A program made the position numbers and the translations under genes. The notes beneath the pieces are model-generated. The model did not search any database and had not been told where the DNA came from. It was given only the letters and a program-made list of their open reading frames with translations. Positions 18,316-26,585 of a stretch of 64,000 nt of DNA are shown here, piece after piece. Source of the stretch: JAGOEF01 sp964511665 (GTDB lineage: Bacteria > Bacteroidota > Bacteroidia > Bacteroidales > ML635J-15); contig CAZEHA010000005.1 of the NCBI GenBank assembly GCA_964511665.1, forward strand, positions 1 through 64,000. The letters run 5' to 3'. Within the stretch, counting starts at the first letter, position 1. Every line of letters starts with the position of its first letter.

Positions 18316-19221
18316 TTACGACTTCTTAAAAAAACGAAACAAACCACTTTTGTTATGGTCCAAAATAAACTCTGCCATATATGTATCTATACAAATATCG
18401 GCGGTGCATTTTCTGTTTTTGTTGTCGGGCTTAAAGCTCCCGTCTAATATGTTACCCATAGCTGTGGGTATCGACCGGCACTTATAAACCGTGCCATCAA
18501 GTTCTGTGGTAAAGTATCGGTGTCCCGCTTCGCACCGTACTCCCTTATAACTTGCACTGCATCTCAGAATGTCTTCTTCACGTTTGTACATCGAAAGTGT
18601 TGATATCAGTTTTATTTCGTCTTCGGTGTACGATTCAGGATAGGGCTTACCATCATATTCTCCTAGAAATGTGAAAGCAGTCATGTTTATTATTCCTTTG
18701 TTTTTCAGGTGTTCAAAGTCTTTTACGATACGCGAAAGCAGAGGGGGATAGATAACATAATTTACAACAACTCTAAACCCCTTTTCCTGCAAGAAAATAC
18801 ACTTTTCAATGAATTTTTCGAATTCAGGATCTACCTTTTCTCTCTCGGGCACATGAAGCGAAGCACTTATTACCATCACTTTTTCGGGCGATACGTATTC
18901 GGGGAATTTAAAAACTTCATCGGAACATAAATTCGTTGAGATTTGAATATGATGATTTTTGGTTAACTCCCTCATCAATGGCAGAAATTGTGGCATAATG
19001 AATGGCTCTCCACCCGCCAGCATGATAAGCCAGGTTTTTCCTGTTTTATCGAAACAATCGGCGATATATTCGGGACTGTAATTTTCGGTAATATAGTAGG
19101 GTTTTTGTGTTTTATCGATATAGCAGTAGGGGCACTTAAAATTACAGAAATTTGAAATTGTCCAGAATATTTTGTTTTCATACTTATGAAAAATCTCCAT
19201 TTCGAAATGAGTGTTGTGCAT
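18316..19221 (-). CDS. Short SPASM-like radical SAM protein 1
   Basis: The protein has 301 residues from the ATG at 19221 (GTG at 19227 is also open). The radical SAM motif is C26, C30, C33 (C-N-F-K-C-P-Y-C) and GGEP follows near 70-73. The C-terminal part has C-E-A-G-H-R-Y-F, then D-G-T-V-Y-K-C and a late C-x3-C, an auxiliary cluster pattern like a shortened SPASM domain. Residues 50-130, with KTGKTWLI, TKNHHIQISTNLCSD and EREKVD, are strikingly close to the 39898-40803 protein, so the two are recent paralogues about 21 kb apart. The C-terminus touches the repeat array. Cytoplasmic; substrate unknown. Confidence 0.85.
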   Translation of the reverse strand: MHNTHFEMEIFHKYENKIFWTISNFCNFKCPYCYIDKTQKPYYITENYSPEYIADCFDKTGKTWLIMLAGGEPFIMPQFLPLMRELTKNHHIQISTNLCSDEVFKFPEYVSPEKVMVISASLHVPEREKVDPEFEKFIEKCIFLQEKGFRVVVNYVIYPPLLSRIVKDFEHLKNKGIINMTAFTFLGEYDGKPYPESYTEDEIKLISTLSMYKREEDILRCSASYKGVRCEAGHRYFTTELDGTVYKCRSIPTAMGNILDGSFKPDNKNRKCTADICIDTYMAEFILDHNKSGLFRFFKKS

Positions 19222-19232
19222 AATCACTGATT

Positions 19233-20663
19233 TTATTTACTTGCCAGATGAACGATTTTTGCGATATTTTTAGTGCTGTTGGCGAAAAATAATGCATTAG
19301 CGAAAAAAGATTTCTGCATTATCAGGTTTCTGTAAAAAACCAATCTTTCGTGCTTGTTTAAATTGCTATCTTTTACTATGGTAACAATTTGATTGATTTG
19401 CTCGTTGAGTTGTTGTTGGTACCTAATTTGCGACAGCACACTGTTTCTATTTTGCCGGTAACCGGTTTTCATCAAATCGGTGAGTAAGCCGACAAGCTGT
19501 TCCGAGCTGATTTCGCCCGAATACATTGCATAAAAATCGAGTGCCGATGTATGCCACCATTTCATTTGATTAATTAAGGCATAATATCCTTTAGTATTAA
19601 ATTGTTGGATATTGGTTGTGGGTGTAAATTTGAATTTTTCGAGATACGTAATTATTTCTTCAATTTTTTGAGGGCTCAGTGTCCACAATGCTGAATTGGC
19701 CGGATTCCACACCCGGTTGTACACCAAGCCTGCATCTAACTTATTTGCAAATTCGAGTATATCAGGTATTTCTTCCCAATTTTGCTGCATCGGGCAAAAC
19801 GAGATAAAGAATTGGGTGTTTTTAGTGCTGCAGTATTCATAAAAGTAATCGAGATTTTGCATAACCGTATCAAAATCGGCATTGTTGCGAATGCTTTCGA
19901 AACGTTCTTTTTGCAAAGAATCGATAGAAATGTTGATGTTAAAATTGGCTTTGCCGAGTATTGATTTTACTTTTTCGTTGACAACAGTGCCATTGGTAGT
20001 GATATCGATAATGCAATTGCGATTCAGGTTGATGATTTGTTCCCAGATATCGTAATATATTGAGATTAAAAATGGTTCTCCTCCAAAGAAATACGTGTGT
20101 TTAAGATTTGGAATAAAACTCTTGAGTTCATCTAAAAACGATTGGGTGTAGGGTGATTTTTGTTTACTTATTCCATTCTTTTTTGCAATAAGCGATGAAT
20201 TTTCGGCAGAACACATGGTGCACTCAAGATTACAAGTGTTATCGAGATAAAATTCCATGCTTACCGGAAAATCAGCATCGGGCTTGTGTTGGTCGTAAAC
20301 GCCTGCATAGCTTACATCAAAATTGCGTTCCAATACCTGAGTATAGCATAAATTGCAGGCCGGCGGTAAATACCGGTCTTCTACCAGACTTCTTGTTCTT
20401 TTTGCAGTATTGCTGTTCCACGCATCAGTAATTGAAGTTTCGGGATATTTGCCATAATCCACAATATAGCTTTGGGCATAACACGACGATATAGAACCGT
20501 CGATTCCAAAATACAGGTTTTTGAATGGTGCAAAACATAAGCGATCTTTGCTTTTCAACTGCAAATACTCTTTTACTGCAGGGTTCGAAACGTCTATTTT
20601 ACTCCCATGCTTTTTTAGAAAAATTGTTTTTAAGGTGCTATGTAATGTTTGTAGTTTTTTCAC
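19233..20663 (-). CDS. Twitch-first radical SAM protein D
   Basis: This 476-residue fourth member of the twitch-first group begins at GTG 20663, since no ATG lies near. Its N-terminal cysteine module is C-F-A-P-F-K-N-L-Y-F at 43-52, C61 and C103-x2-C106. The core motif is C144, C148, C151 (C-N-L-E-C-T-M-C), with FGGEP near 194-198. The I-N-I-S-I-D-S-L-Q-K segment of the barrel is shared with the tandem trio at 6.6-10.9 kb. It lies 11 nt upstream of one short SPASM-like radical SAM gene and 21 nt downstream of another, so the three form an operon of two kinds of radical SAM enzyme. Confidence 0.85.
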   Translation of the reverse strand: MKKLQTLHSTLKTIFLKKHGSKIDVSNPAVKEYLQLKSKDRLCFAPFKNLYFGIDGSISSCYAQSYIVDYGKYPETSITDAWNSNTAKRTRSLVEDRYLPPACNLCYTQVLERNFDVSYAGVYDQHKPDADFPVSMEFYLDNTCNLECTMCSAENSSLIAKKNGISKQKSPYTQSFLDELKSFIPNLKHTYFFGGEPFLISIYYDIWEQIINLNRNCIIDITTNGTVVNEKVKSILGKANFNINISIDSLQKERFESIRNNADFDTVMQNLDYFYEYCSTKNTQFFISFCPMQQNWEEIPDILEFANKLDAGLVYNRVWNPANSALWTLSPQKIEEIITYLEKFKFTPTTNIQQFNTKGYYALINQMKWWHTSALDFYAMYSGEISSEQLVGLLTDLMKTGYRQNRNSVLSQIRYQQQLNEQINQIVTIVKDSNLNKHERLVFYRNLIMQKSFFANALFFANSTKNIAKIVHLASK

Positions 20664-20684
20664 AATTCAGGTAGGAGTTGCAGC

Positions 20685-21632
20685 TTACGATTTGTAAAAT
20701 ATTTTTGACAGCAGGCCTTGTTTTTTCTTTTTGGCATATATCAGGCACTGATATGGGCAAACACTGGCTTTTTCGTTGCATGTTTTGGGTTTTTTGTCGG
20801 GCAAAAAGCTTATGTCGAAAAAGTTCCCGTAGGTTTCGGTACTATTTTCACATCTTCGTGCTATTCCCTGTTCGTTTATGTAGAAAGTTCTCTGCCCGGC
20901 AAAACAAACATTCCCTTTAAAAGTGGTTGCAGGGGCATTGTCGCCCAAATCGTATTCGGGTAAATAGTATTTGTTCAGATATCCCCTTTCGGTTTCGCTG
21001 TACGCTTTCGGATACATCATATCGTTGTATAATCCGAAAAATGGCTTAAGTGTGAGTTTATCTATTCCATGCGATTTAAAGAATGCAAAATCTTCATCAA
21101 CACGATGTATTAATGGCGGATAGAAAACATAAGAAACGAAAAAAAGAACACCGGCCGATTTAAGTATTTCTACTTTTTTTAAAAAATCGGTAAACCCTAT
21201 ATCTGTTTTTTCTCTTTCCTCGACATGTACTGCGATATTCATTCCCAGCTTTTGCGTATTTACTCTGTCAACCAGTTCGCGTAGTTTGTTTTCCGATAAA
21301 CTGAGATTGGTATTTACAAATAAGGTATGTTTTTCTGAGAGTGCTTCAAAAATATCAATAATGTCGTTTTTCAATAGAGGCTCGCCTCCGGTAACTACAA
21401 TATGCCATTTTTTATTATCGCGGTTAAATGAGTTTTTTATGGTTTCAACATCAAACCGGGCTTCTTGTTGGTTGCTGGCAAAATGGCAATACTTACAATT
21501 AAAATTACATTTGCGGTTGATGCACCAAATTATTACATCTTCGTTATCACACAAATATTCTTCGGCAAACGATTTGTCCTCAAGTTGTTTGAAATTTATA
21601 AGATTGTCGTGAAGTTTTATTAAGTTTTTCAT
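20685..21632 (-). CDS. Short SPASM-like radical SAM protein 2
   Basis: The protein has 315 residues from the ATG at 21632. The frame is open to 21671, but a TATATTTG -7 element at 21656-21663 lies between, so the inner start is preferred. The radical SAM motif is C42, C46, C49 (C-N-F-N-C-K-Y-C), with a VTGGEP motif near 83. The C-terminal auxiliary region has C-F-A-G-Q-R-T-F-Y, C-E-N-S, then C-N-E-K and C-P-Y-Q-C. It shares the EREKTD and YVFYPPL elements with the 18316 and 39898 proteins but is more distant. First gene of a three-gene radical SAM operon. Confidence 0.83.
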   Translation of the reverse strand: MKNLIKLHDNLINFKQLEDKSFAEEYLCDNEDVIIWCINRKCNFNCKYCHFASNQQEARFDVETIKNSFNRDNKKWHIVVTGGEPLLKNDIIDIFEALSEKHTLFVNTNLSLSENKLRELVDRVNTQKLGMNIAVHVEEREKTDIGFTDFLKKVEILKSAGVLFFVSYVFYPPLIHRVDEDFAFFKSHGIDKLTLKPFFGLYNDMMYPKAYSETERGYLNKYYLPEYDLGDNAPATTFKGNVCFAGQRTFYINEQGIARRCENSTETYGNFFDISFLPDKKPKTCNEKASVCPYQCLIYAKKKKQGLLSKIFYKS

Positions 21633-21655
21633 CAGCTTAATTATCTCTATTCTTT

Positions 21656-21663
21656 CAAATATA
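21656..21663 (-). promoter_or_regulatory. Bacteroidota -7 element (TATATTTG)
   Basis: On the minus strand the sequence is TATATTTG, a perfect TAnnTTTG match, 24 nt before the ATG at 21632. It decides the start codon of the downstream radical SAM gene. No clear -33 TTTG at the usual spacing. Confidence 0.5.
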
Positions 21664-21830
21664 GTTGACAAATTTATTGATAATTATTGAAACAAAGCTT
21701 GTTTTTCGATTGGAATAGATAGACATTGGTTCATAATCTGTTCTGCTGAATTTTCAGGATATTAATATGTAATAGTGAGATAATATATATCATACTTGTT
21801 GCGTTTATTTAAAAACCAAAAACCACTGAC

Positions 21831-22169
21831 ATGAAAACGACTCAAAAACTAGGATTGCTTATTACTTTATCTGTTTTGATGACTGGCTGTATAACAACCC
21901 AATCGGTAAATCTCAGAGCCTTACATGACAGCAACGAACTAGATATTTTTATTACTAGTCTTCCCGACAAACCTTATGAGGAAATTGCATTTATCGAAGC
22001 AAGCGGTAGTGTTTTTCATGGATCCAAATCTCTGTTTAGAAGTATAAAGCAACAAGCACAGGAAGAAGGCGCCGATGCAATAATTCAAGTGAAATTCACT
22101 TATATTCCCTGGGTTCTAATGAGTATTCCTTCGGCAGAATGTGTGGCAATAAAATACAAAGAGGAATAA
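21831..22169 (+). CDS. Small predicted lipoprotein
   Basis: This 112-residue protein has a lipoprotein signal peptide ending in the lipobox L-M-T-G-C, with Cys20 as the lipid site. The mature part has the pattern PYEEIAFIEA-SG near 44-55 and QAQEEGADAIIQV near 80-92, as seen in small YbjQ/heavy-metal-domain-like or DUF4156-like lipoproteins; I cannot assign a family. It is one of only three plus-strand genes inside the radical SAM block and faces the MTTase-like gene ending at 22224, so it may be unrelated to the pathway. Confidence 0.72.
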   Translation: MKTTQKLGLLITLSVLMTGCITTQSVNLRALHDSNELDIFITSLPDKPYEEIAFIEASGSVFHGSKSLFRSIKQQAQEEGADAIIQVKFTYIPWVLMSIPSAECVAIKYKEE

Positions 22170-22223
22170 TATTTGTGTTTGCGAAACAGTAGATTCTTGA
22201 AGTTTTTCAACTCAAAATTCCTG

Positions 22224-23468
22224 TTACACATCGCCTCTGATTATTGGTGTTTTGAGTTTCATCAGTACCCGATTGGCTTTGTTTAACCTTTCGTGTACAA
22301 TATCATTGGGAACCTTAGGTAAAATTTGGGAAGAAGCTCGTTTTGTAAATTCGGAGTATGCCGAAAGGGTAACGCAATCGAAGCGGGCTGTTTTAAATAA
22401 GTCGATTACCTGGTTAAAATCTTCTTCGGTTTCGCTGGGGAAGCCGAGTATAAACATGGCATTGATTTTAACACCGAGGTTAAGCTTTCGGAGTGTTTTT
22501 AACACTTGTTTCAAATCGGCAATTTTATAATGACGATTCATGAGTTTCAGAATTCTATCGCTGGCATGTTCCACCGAAAGCGTTATCTCCCAAACCTTTT
22601 TCGATTTTATAAATGGAAACAATTCATTTTGATGTTTGATTAACCATGCAGGGTGCATTCCTTCGAGCGACCATTTGGTATTGAATTCTGAGTCGGTTCT
22701 CTGAAGCGAAACAAGCAGCTCTTGAAGCGAGCTTTTTATATCCAGTCCGTATGAGCAAATATCTTCGGCAAGAAAGTGAAACAACCGATTTCCTTGCTCA
22801 AGTAATTCTGAATATTCACGGTTCAGCAATTCTGTGCTTTTGCTTTTTACTTTTCCCACCGCTTCGCGTATATTGCAATAAGAACAGTTGTTGGCGCAAC
22901 CCGAGCAGATTTTAACGAAACGGGGTTCCGAAATATTCTTTCCGGGGTTTTCATCACGATACTTTTTATAATCGCTGTTTCGGTGCAAATGTCGGCGTAA
23001 ATTGTGCGATACACCATATTTCAGTATGAGTGAAATAAGCGATTCATTGGGGTTGGCATCGGCAAACACATAGTTTCCGTAATCGTAATTGTAGGTTTCG
23101 GGAACATCATTAAATGGAATTCTGAAGTCGGGGAAAAGGGAATCGATATCCTCAATGTTTTTTGTTGCAATTGCCTTTCCGCGAAACACTTGCGAAAGCT
23201 CGTCACTATTGGCCCCCGGCAGGCATCCCATTACTATAAGTTCGCACGATGAGTTGGCAATTTCATTAATGGTTTCAAGCTCACTTTCTACAATGGGTTG
23301 AGTGGCCGAGCAGGTAACATAGAGGTAATAATCGGCATGTTGATACGAATCGACAATTGTGTAATTGTTCAGCAAAAAATAATTTTTGAGTTTTGCCGAA
23401 TCGAGAACTCTGAGGGGGCAGGCAAATGCTGCAGAAATAAACACTTTATTTTTTCTTGGATTACTCAT
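22224..23468 (-). CDS. Methylthiotransferase-like radical SAM protein 2 (no TRAM)
   Basis: The protein has 414 residues from the first ATG, 23468 (GTG at 23483 is also open). It has the same family layout as the 15895 gene. N-terminal cluster residues are C17 (A-C-P-L-R-V-L-D), C53 (V-T-C-S-A-T) and C82 (M-G-C-L-P-G), and the core cysteines are C191, C195, C198 within C-A-N-N-C-S-Y-C-N-I-R. It ends after ASSQILPKVPND...RL, with no TRAM domain. The C-P-L-R-x-L-D-x-x-K-x-x-N-Y-F opening is shared with the 36874 gene. It is the last gene of the longest minus-strand run and lies 32 nt after the PflX-like gene. Confidence 0.82.
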   Translation of the reverse strand: MSNPRKNKVFISAAFACPLRVLDSAKLKNYFLLNNYTIVDSYQHADYYLYVTCSATQPIVESELETINEIANSSCELIVMGCLPGANSDELSQVFRGKAIATKNIEDIDSLFPDFRIPFNDVPETYNYDYGNYVFADANPNESLISLILKYGVSHNLRRHLHRNSDYKKYRDENPGKNISEPRFVKICSGCANNCSYCNIREAVGKVKSKSTELLNREYSELLEQGNRLFHFLAEDICSYGLDIKSSLQELLVSLQRTDSEFNTKWSLEGMHPAWLIKHQNELFPFIKSKKVWEITLSVEHASDRILKLMNRHYKIADLKQVLKTLRKLNLGVKINAMFILGFPSETEEDFNQVIDLFKTARFDCVTLSAYSEFTKRASSQILPKVPNDIVHERLNKANRVLMKLKTPIIRGDV

Positions 23469-23500
23469 TTTTTGTTGCAGCACATCGGTATTTCAGTTTC

Positions 23501-24538
23501 TTAGTGAACATTGGTCAAACCATATTGTTGGGCGAACTTAAGTACTTCGTTGTATTCTTCAATACTGGTGTTTCGGTTAATTTCAGGGTAGTTTTTAGCT
23601 TTATATTGCGGAGCATAATTTGGCATAATAGTTATGTAAGTATCTTTTGGCAGGTTTTCTGATATCCATCGCATAACTTCATTACTGCACGAAACATTGT
23701 TTGGCATTACCAAATGTCTTATAATAAGCCCTTTCGACCATAAGCCGGTACTTGAATCAATGCATGCCTTCCCAACCTGTTTTTGCATTTCGATTAAGGA
23801 ACCATATGCCGAATCAACATAGTTGTAGGCATTGGCAGTAAGTTTTGCGGCCGTTTGGTTGCATCCGAATTTTAAATCGGTAAGATAGATATCAACAACA
23901 CCATCGAGGTATTGCAGTGACTCGGGGTTTTCGTAAGCACTGGTATTGTATATTATCGGAAGGCGCAGTCCTTTTTCGGAAGCAATGTCGAGAGCCAACA
24001 GAATGTGTGGTGTGTAGTGGGTTGGTGTAACCAAACAAATATTTTCGCAACCATCGTTTTGAAGCGATAGCATCATTTCGGCCAGGTCTTCGATGCTGTA
24101 TTCCTGACCATACGATTCCTGACTAACTTTTGCATTGATGCAATATACGCAGCGTAAAGGGCAATTGGTAAAAAATATTCGTCCGGTGCCGCCTTTCCCA
24201 ACAAATGCAGGTTCTTCGCCAAAGTGCGGTCCATACGATGCTATCTGCAGTATGCTATTGGCTCCGCATATTCCGCGTTGCCCTTCGATACGGTTTGCTT
24301 TACACTGGTGCGGACAAAGATTACACGAAACCATTCTTCCCCAAAGTATTTCCCCACGTGCTTTAAGCTCACCCGATTGATGCAGGGCAACATAAGCAGG
24401 TATGTATTGCCCAACTTCTTTCATTTGTTGGTTAGTTGTGTTTATGGTTTTATCATTCTTTGTTTCATGCACAGGGTTTGTGCATCCAAAAAAAACAATA
24501 ATCAGAACAATGCCGTGATATTTAAAGAAAGATCTCAC
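23501..24538 (-). CDS. PflX-like radical SAM protein with lipoprotein signal
   Basis: Residues from about 40 onward match the PflX/COG1313 family: YIPAYVALHQSGEL near 45-58, a four-cysteine segment C72-x2-C75-x3-C79 and C91, then GTGRIFFTNCPLRCVYC with C126, C130, C133. Before this the frame opens at GTG 24538 with a short basic start, a hydrophobic IVLIIVFFGC stretch and Cys19 as a lipobox-like site, followed by a polar linker. Alternative ATG 24424 (M39) would give a normal cytoplasmic enzyme of 307 residues. Family members are related to pyruvate formate-lyase activating enzymes but their targets are mostly unknown. The gene lies between a lipoprotein gene and an MTTase-like gene. Confidence 0.8.
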   Translation of the reverse strand: MRSFFKYHGIVLIIVFFGCTNPVHETKNDKTINTTNQQMKEVGQYIPAYVALHQSGELKARGEILWGRMVSCNLCPHQCKANRIEGQRGICGANSILQIASYGPHFGEEPAFVGKGGTGRIFFTNCPLRCVYCINAKVSQESYGQEYSIEDLAEMMLSLQNDGCENICLVTPTHYTPHILLALDIASEKGLRLPIIYNTSAYENPESLQYLDGVVDIYLTDLKFGCNQTAAKLTANAYNYVDSAYGSLIEMQKQVGKACIDSSTGLWSKGLIIRHLVMPNNVSCSNEVMRWISENLPKDTYITIMPNYAPQYKAKNYPEINRNTSIEEYNEVLKFAQQYGLTNVH

Positions 24539-24604
24539 GTGTAAAAGTTTTTTATTGTTTGCAATGATACAAAAAACTGTGGTGCGTTAAACTATTATGG
24601 GCTG

Positions 24605-25141
24605 TCAATTGCAATCTTTTACATATCGAACCGATGCACCAAACCAACCTGAAACAAAATCCTGACCCGAAGTAGAGGCGTTCATAAAATAAACACATCG
24701 GTACACTTCTTCGTTTTGAGGTAATTTCGAAGAACTCCACCACATTCCAGTTACATCGATGTTGTTAAATTGTCCGTCATAAAAACGGAATCCTCCCAAT
24801 ACGGGGTTGAATGCGTTGTTACTGTTCGTCTTCAAATATTCAATTAAGGCAGCCCATTCATCATTATCGGGCAAGTGCCAGCCTTCGGGGCAAACTGCGA
24901 TGGCTGTTTCCCAAGTGTATAAGCGACCGTAATTCTCGCATAGTTCCCTATTGTTGTTGTAACACCACGAGCCAGTTGATGTCTCGTAATTAAGGTTTTC
25001 GGCCATCCAAATTTTGTCACCGATTTTTATTGTTTTGTATTTTCTGCCGGCTTTGTCGGTCATGTATGCATTATCGGAGCTACACGCCCCCAATAGCAAA
25101 ATTAAAACTGTCGATATAAAGGCTGCTGCCGGTGTTTTCAT
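24605..25141 (-). CDS. FISUMP-domain lipoprotein
   Basis: The protein has 178 residues from ATG 25141, whose ATGA overlaps the TGA stop of the upstream radical SAM gene. This exact overlap fixes the start. A lipoprotein signal ends at L-L-G-A-C with Cys at about residue 20. The mature part holds the Fibrobacter succinogenes major paralogous domain (TIGR02145): DKIWMAENLNY, YTWETAI, CPEGWHLP and a WWSSS segment, typical of Bacteroidota and Fibrobacter surface lipoproteins of unknown role. Translational coupling to a B12-type radical SAM gene is unusual for this family. Confidence 0.85.
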   Translation of the reverse strand: MKTPAAAFISTVLILLLGACSSDNAYMTDKAGRKYKTIKIGDKIWMAENLNYETSTGSWCYNNNRELCENYGRLYTWETAIAVCPEGWHLPDNDEWAALIEYLKTNSNNAFNPVLGGFRFYDGQFNNIDVTGMWWSSSKLPQNEEVYRCVYFMNASTSGQDFVSGWFGASVRYVKDCN

Positions 25142-26577
25142 ATGTATTGTTTTGTGCAAAGTGCGTTACTGATACGAGCAATCCACTTGCGTGGATAATA
25201 ATTTAATAGAACCGGTATCGAAGGCGATTTAATTACAAAAAGAACAATATAAGCCCTCATTGCATGAAATAGAATAAAGTAAATCGGGCTAAGCGGAAGC
25301 TTTACAAGTAGTTTAATCAGCCTGATAGTAATCGGAAATTTTACTCCAAGATAAAACAGATAATACAAACGTTCAATTTGCTTTCTGTCATGGAGCTTTA
25401 TTTCGCATTTATTCGACAGTTTCGAAAACTTTTCCGTCTGTTCATCAAGAAAGTTTTCTTTTATACTGTAATGAGTAAGGTCGATATTTGGAAATGGGTG
25501 AAACATGAAGGTCATGGGGTAGGTAATCTTGCATTTTGCATTCAGCTCAAGTGTTTCGAAAGCTGTATGAATATTCTCTTCGGGGAGTCCCAGCATATTG
25601 TAACCGAATATCGTTAAATTGTGCTTATGGAGTAGTTTGGTTGTTTCTATTATTTGTTCGTCGGTAATATTTCTTTTCAAAACATCGAATCTTAATGTTT
25701 CATTCCCCGATTCAATTCCAACGCGGGCAACTTTAAATCCCATTTTGTGCAATAGGCTAATGGTGGGTTCACCAATATCATCTATTCGGGTAAGTACTTC
25801 GAAAGGCAGATTAATATGTTCAATATATTTTGGGGCAAAATCTTCAAGCCATCTTTTATCGAATGTAAAAAGCTCGTCAACAAAGAAGATTATTTTCGGA
25901 TTCAGCTCAGCTTTTGCAATTTTTAGTTCTTCTATTACATTGTCAACCGATCGGCGTCTCACATATTTACCTTTACCGGCAAATAAATGTCGGTAAAAAT
26001 GATTAATGCAGTAAGGACAATTATATGGGCAACCTCTCGAAGTAGTAATGTCGTAAGTTGTAAACTTTCGATAGGCTTTGTATTGTTTGAAAATCTTAAT
26101 ATCGGGATGTGGCAAATCATCCAGATTTTCGTTTAGATTTCTGATTTCATTTTTTACAACAAGCCCATTTTGTTTTAGCCAAAAGTTATTGATTGAACCA
26201 ATGTTTTCTTTATTTTTTAAATGTGTTGCTAATTCTACAAATGCCTGTTCTCCTTCGCCAATACAAATGGCATCAATACTTTCTTCATTAATAATATCGG
26301 TGGTGAGTGTTGGATGAGGCCCTCCGAAAAGCGAGAAATAATTAATATTTGATTTCAGTTTTTGGTTAAGTCTTAAAAAGTATGTGTACGAAAAACTGTC
26401 TGCCGAAAAACCGATTATGTCAGGAGCTAAATTTTTTATTTTTCTAAAATAGTTTCTTTCCAAGCTTAAGTCCATAATAATTACATCAAATCCTGCGTGT
26501 TCCAAAACCGAGCACAACGTTCTTATTCCTATCGGAATTATGAGAAAATCGCTTTTAAAAACAAGAAGAATTTTCAT
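25138..26577 (-). CDS. B12-binding-type radical SAM enzyme 3
   Basis: This 479-residue enzyme has a B12-binding-type Rossmann domain (IIGFSADSFSY at 54-64, LFGGPHPTL at 83-91, IGEGEQAF at 106-113) and a radical SAM core with C183, C187, C190 (C-P-Y-N-C-P-Y-C). A FFVDELFTFD segment near 240 is the counterpart of the DDN motif seen in relatives. It belongs to a different branch from the 12978/14392/32760/35516 group. The C-terminal 90 residues are hydrophobic and basic (IRLIKLLVKLPLSPIYFILFHAMRA near 425-450), so it may sit on the membrane, which fits a lipid substrate. It lies 8 nt after the next B12-type gene. Confidence 0.85.
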   Translation of the reverse strand: MKILLVFKSDFLIIPIGIRTLCSVLEHAGFDVIIMDLSLERNYFRKIKNLAPDIIGFSADSFSYTYFLRLNQKLKSNINYFSLFGGPHPTLTTDIINEESIDAICIGEGEQAFVELATHLKNKENIGSINNFWLKQNGLVVKNEIRNLNENLDDLPHPDIKIFKQYKAYRKFTTYDITTSRGCPYNCPYCINHFYRHLFAGKGKYVRRRSVDNVIEELKIAKAELNPKIIFFVDELFTFDKRWLEDFAPKYIEHINLPFEVLTRIDDIGEPTISLLHKMGFKVARVGIESGNETLRFDVLKRNITDEQIIETTKLLHKHNLTIFGYNMLGLPEENIHTAFETLELNAKCKITYPMTFMFHPFPNIDLTHYSIKENFLDEQTEKFSKLSNKCEIKLHDRKQIERLYYLFYLGVKFPITIRLIKLLVKLPLSPIYFILFHAMRAYIVLFVIKSPSIPVLLNYYPRKWIARISNALCTKQYI

Positions 26578-26585
26578 TAATCTTT

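Noticed and set aside
24552..24743. A 63-residue minus-strand frame
   Set aside because: It overlaps the 3' end of the FISUMP gene in another frame and shows no motif.
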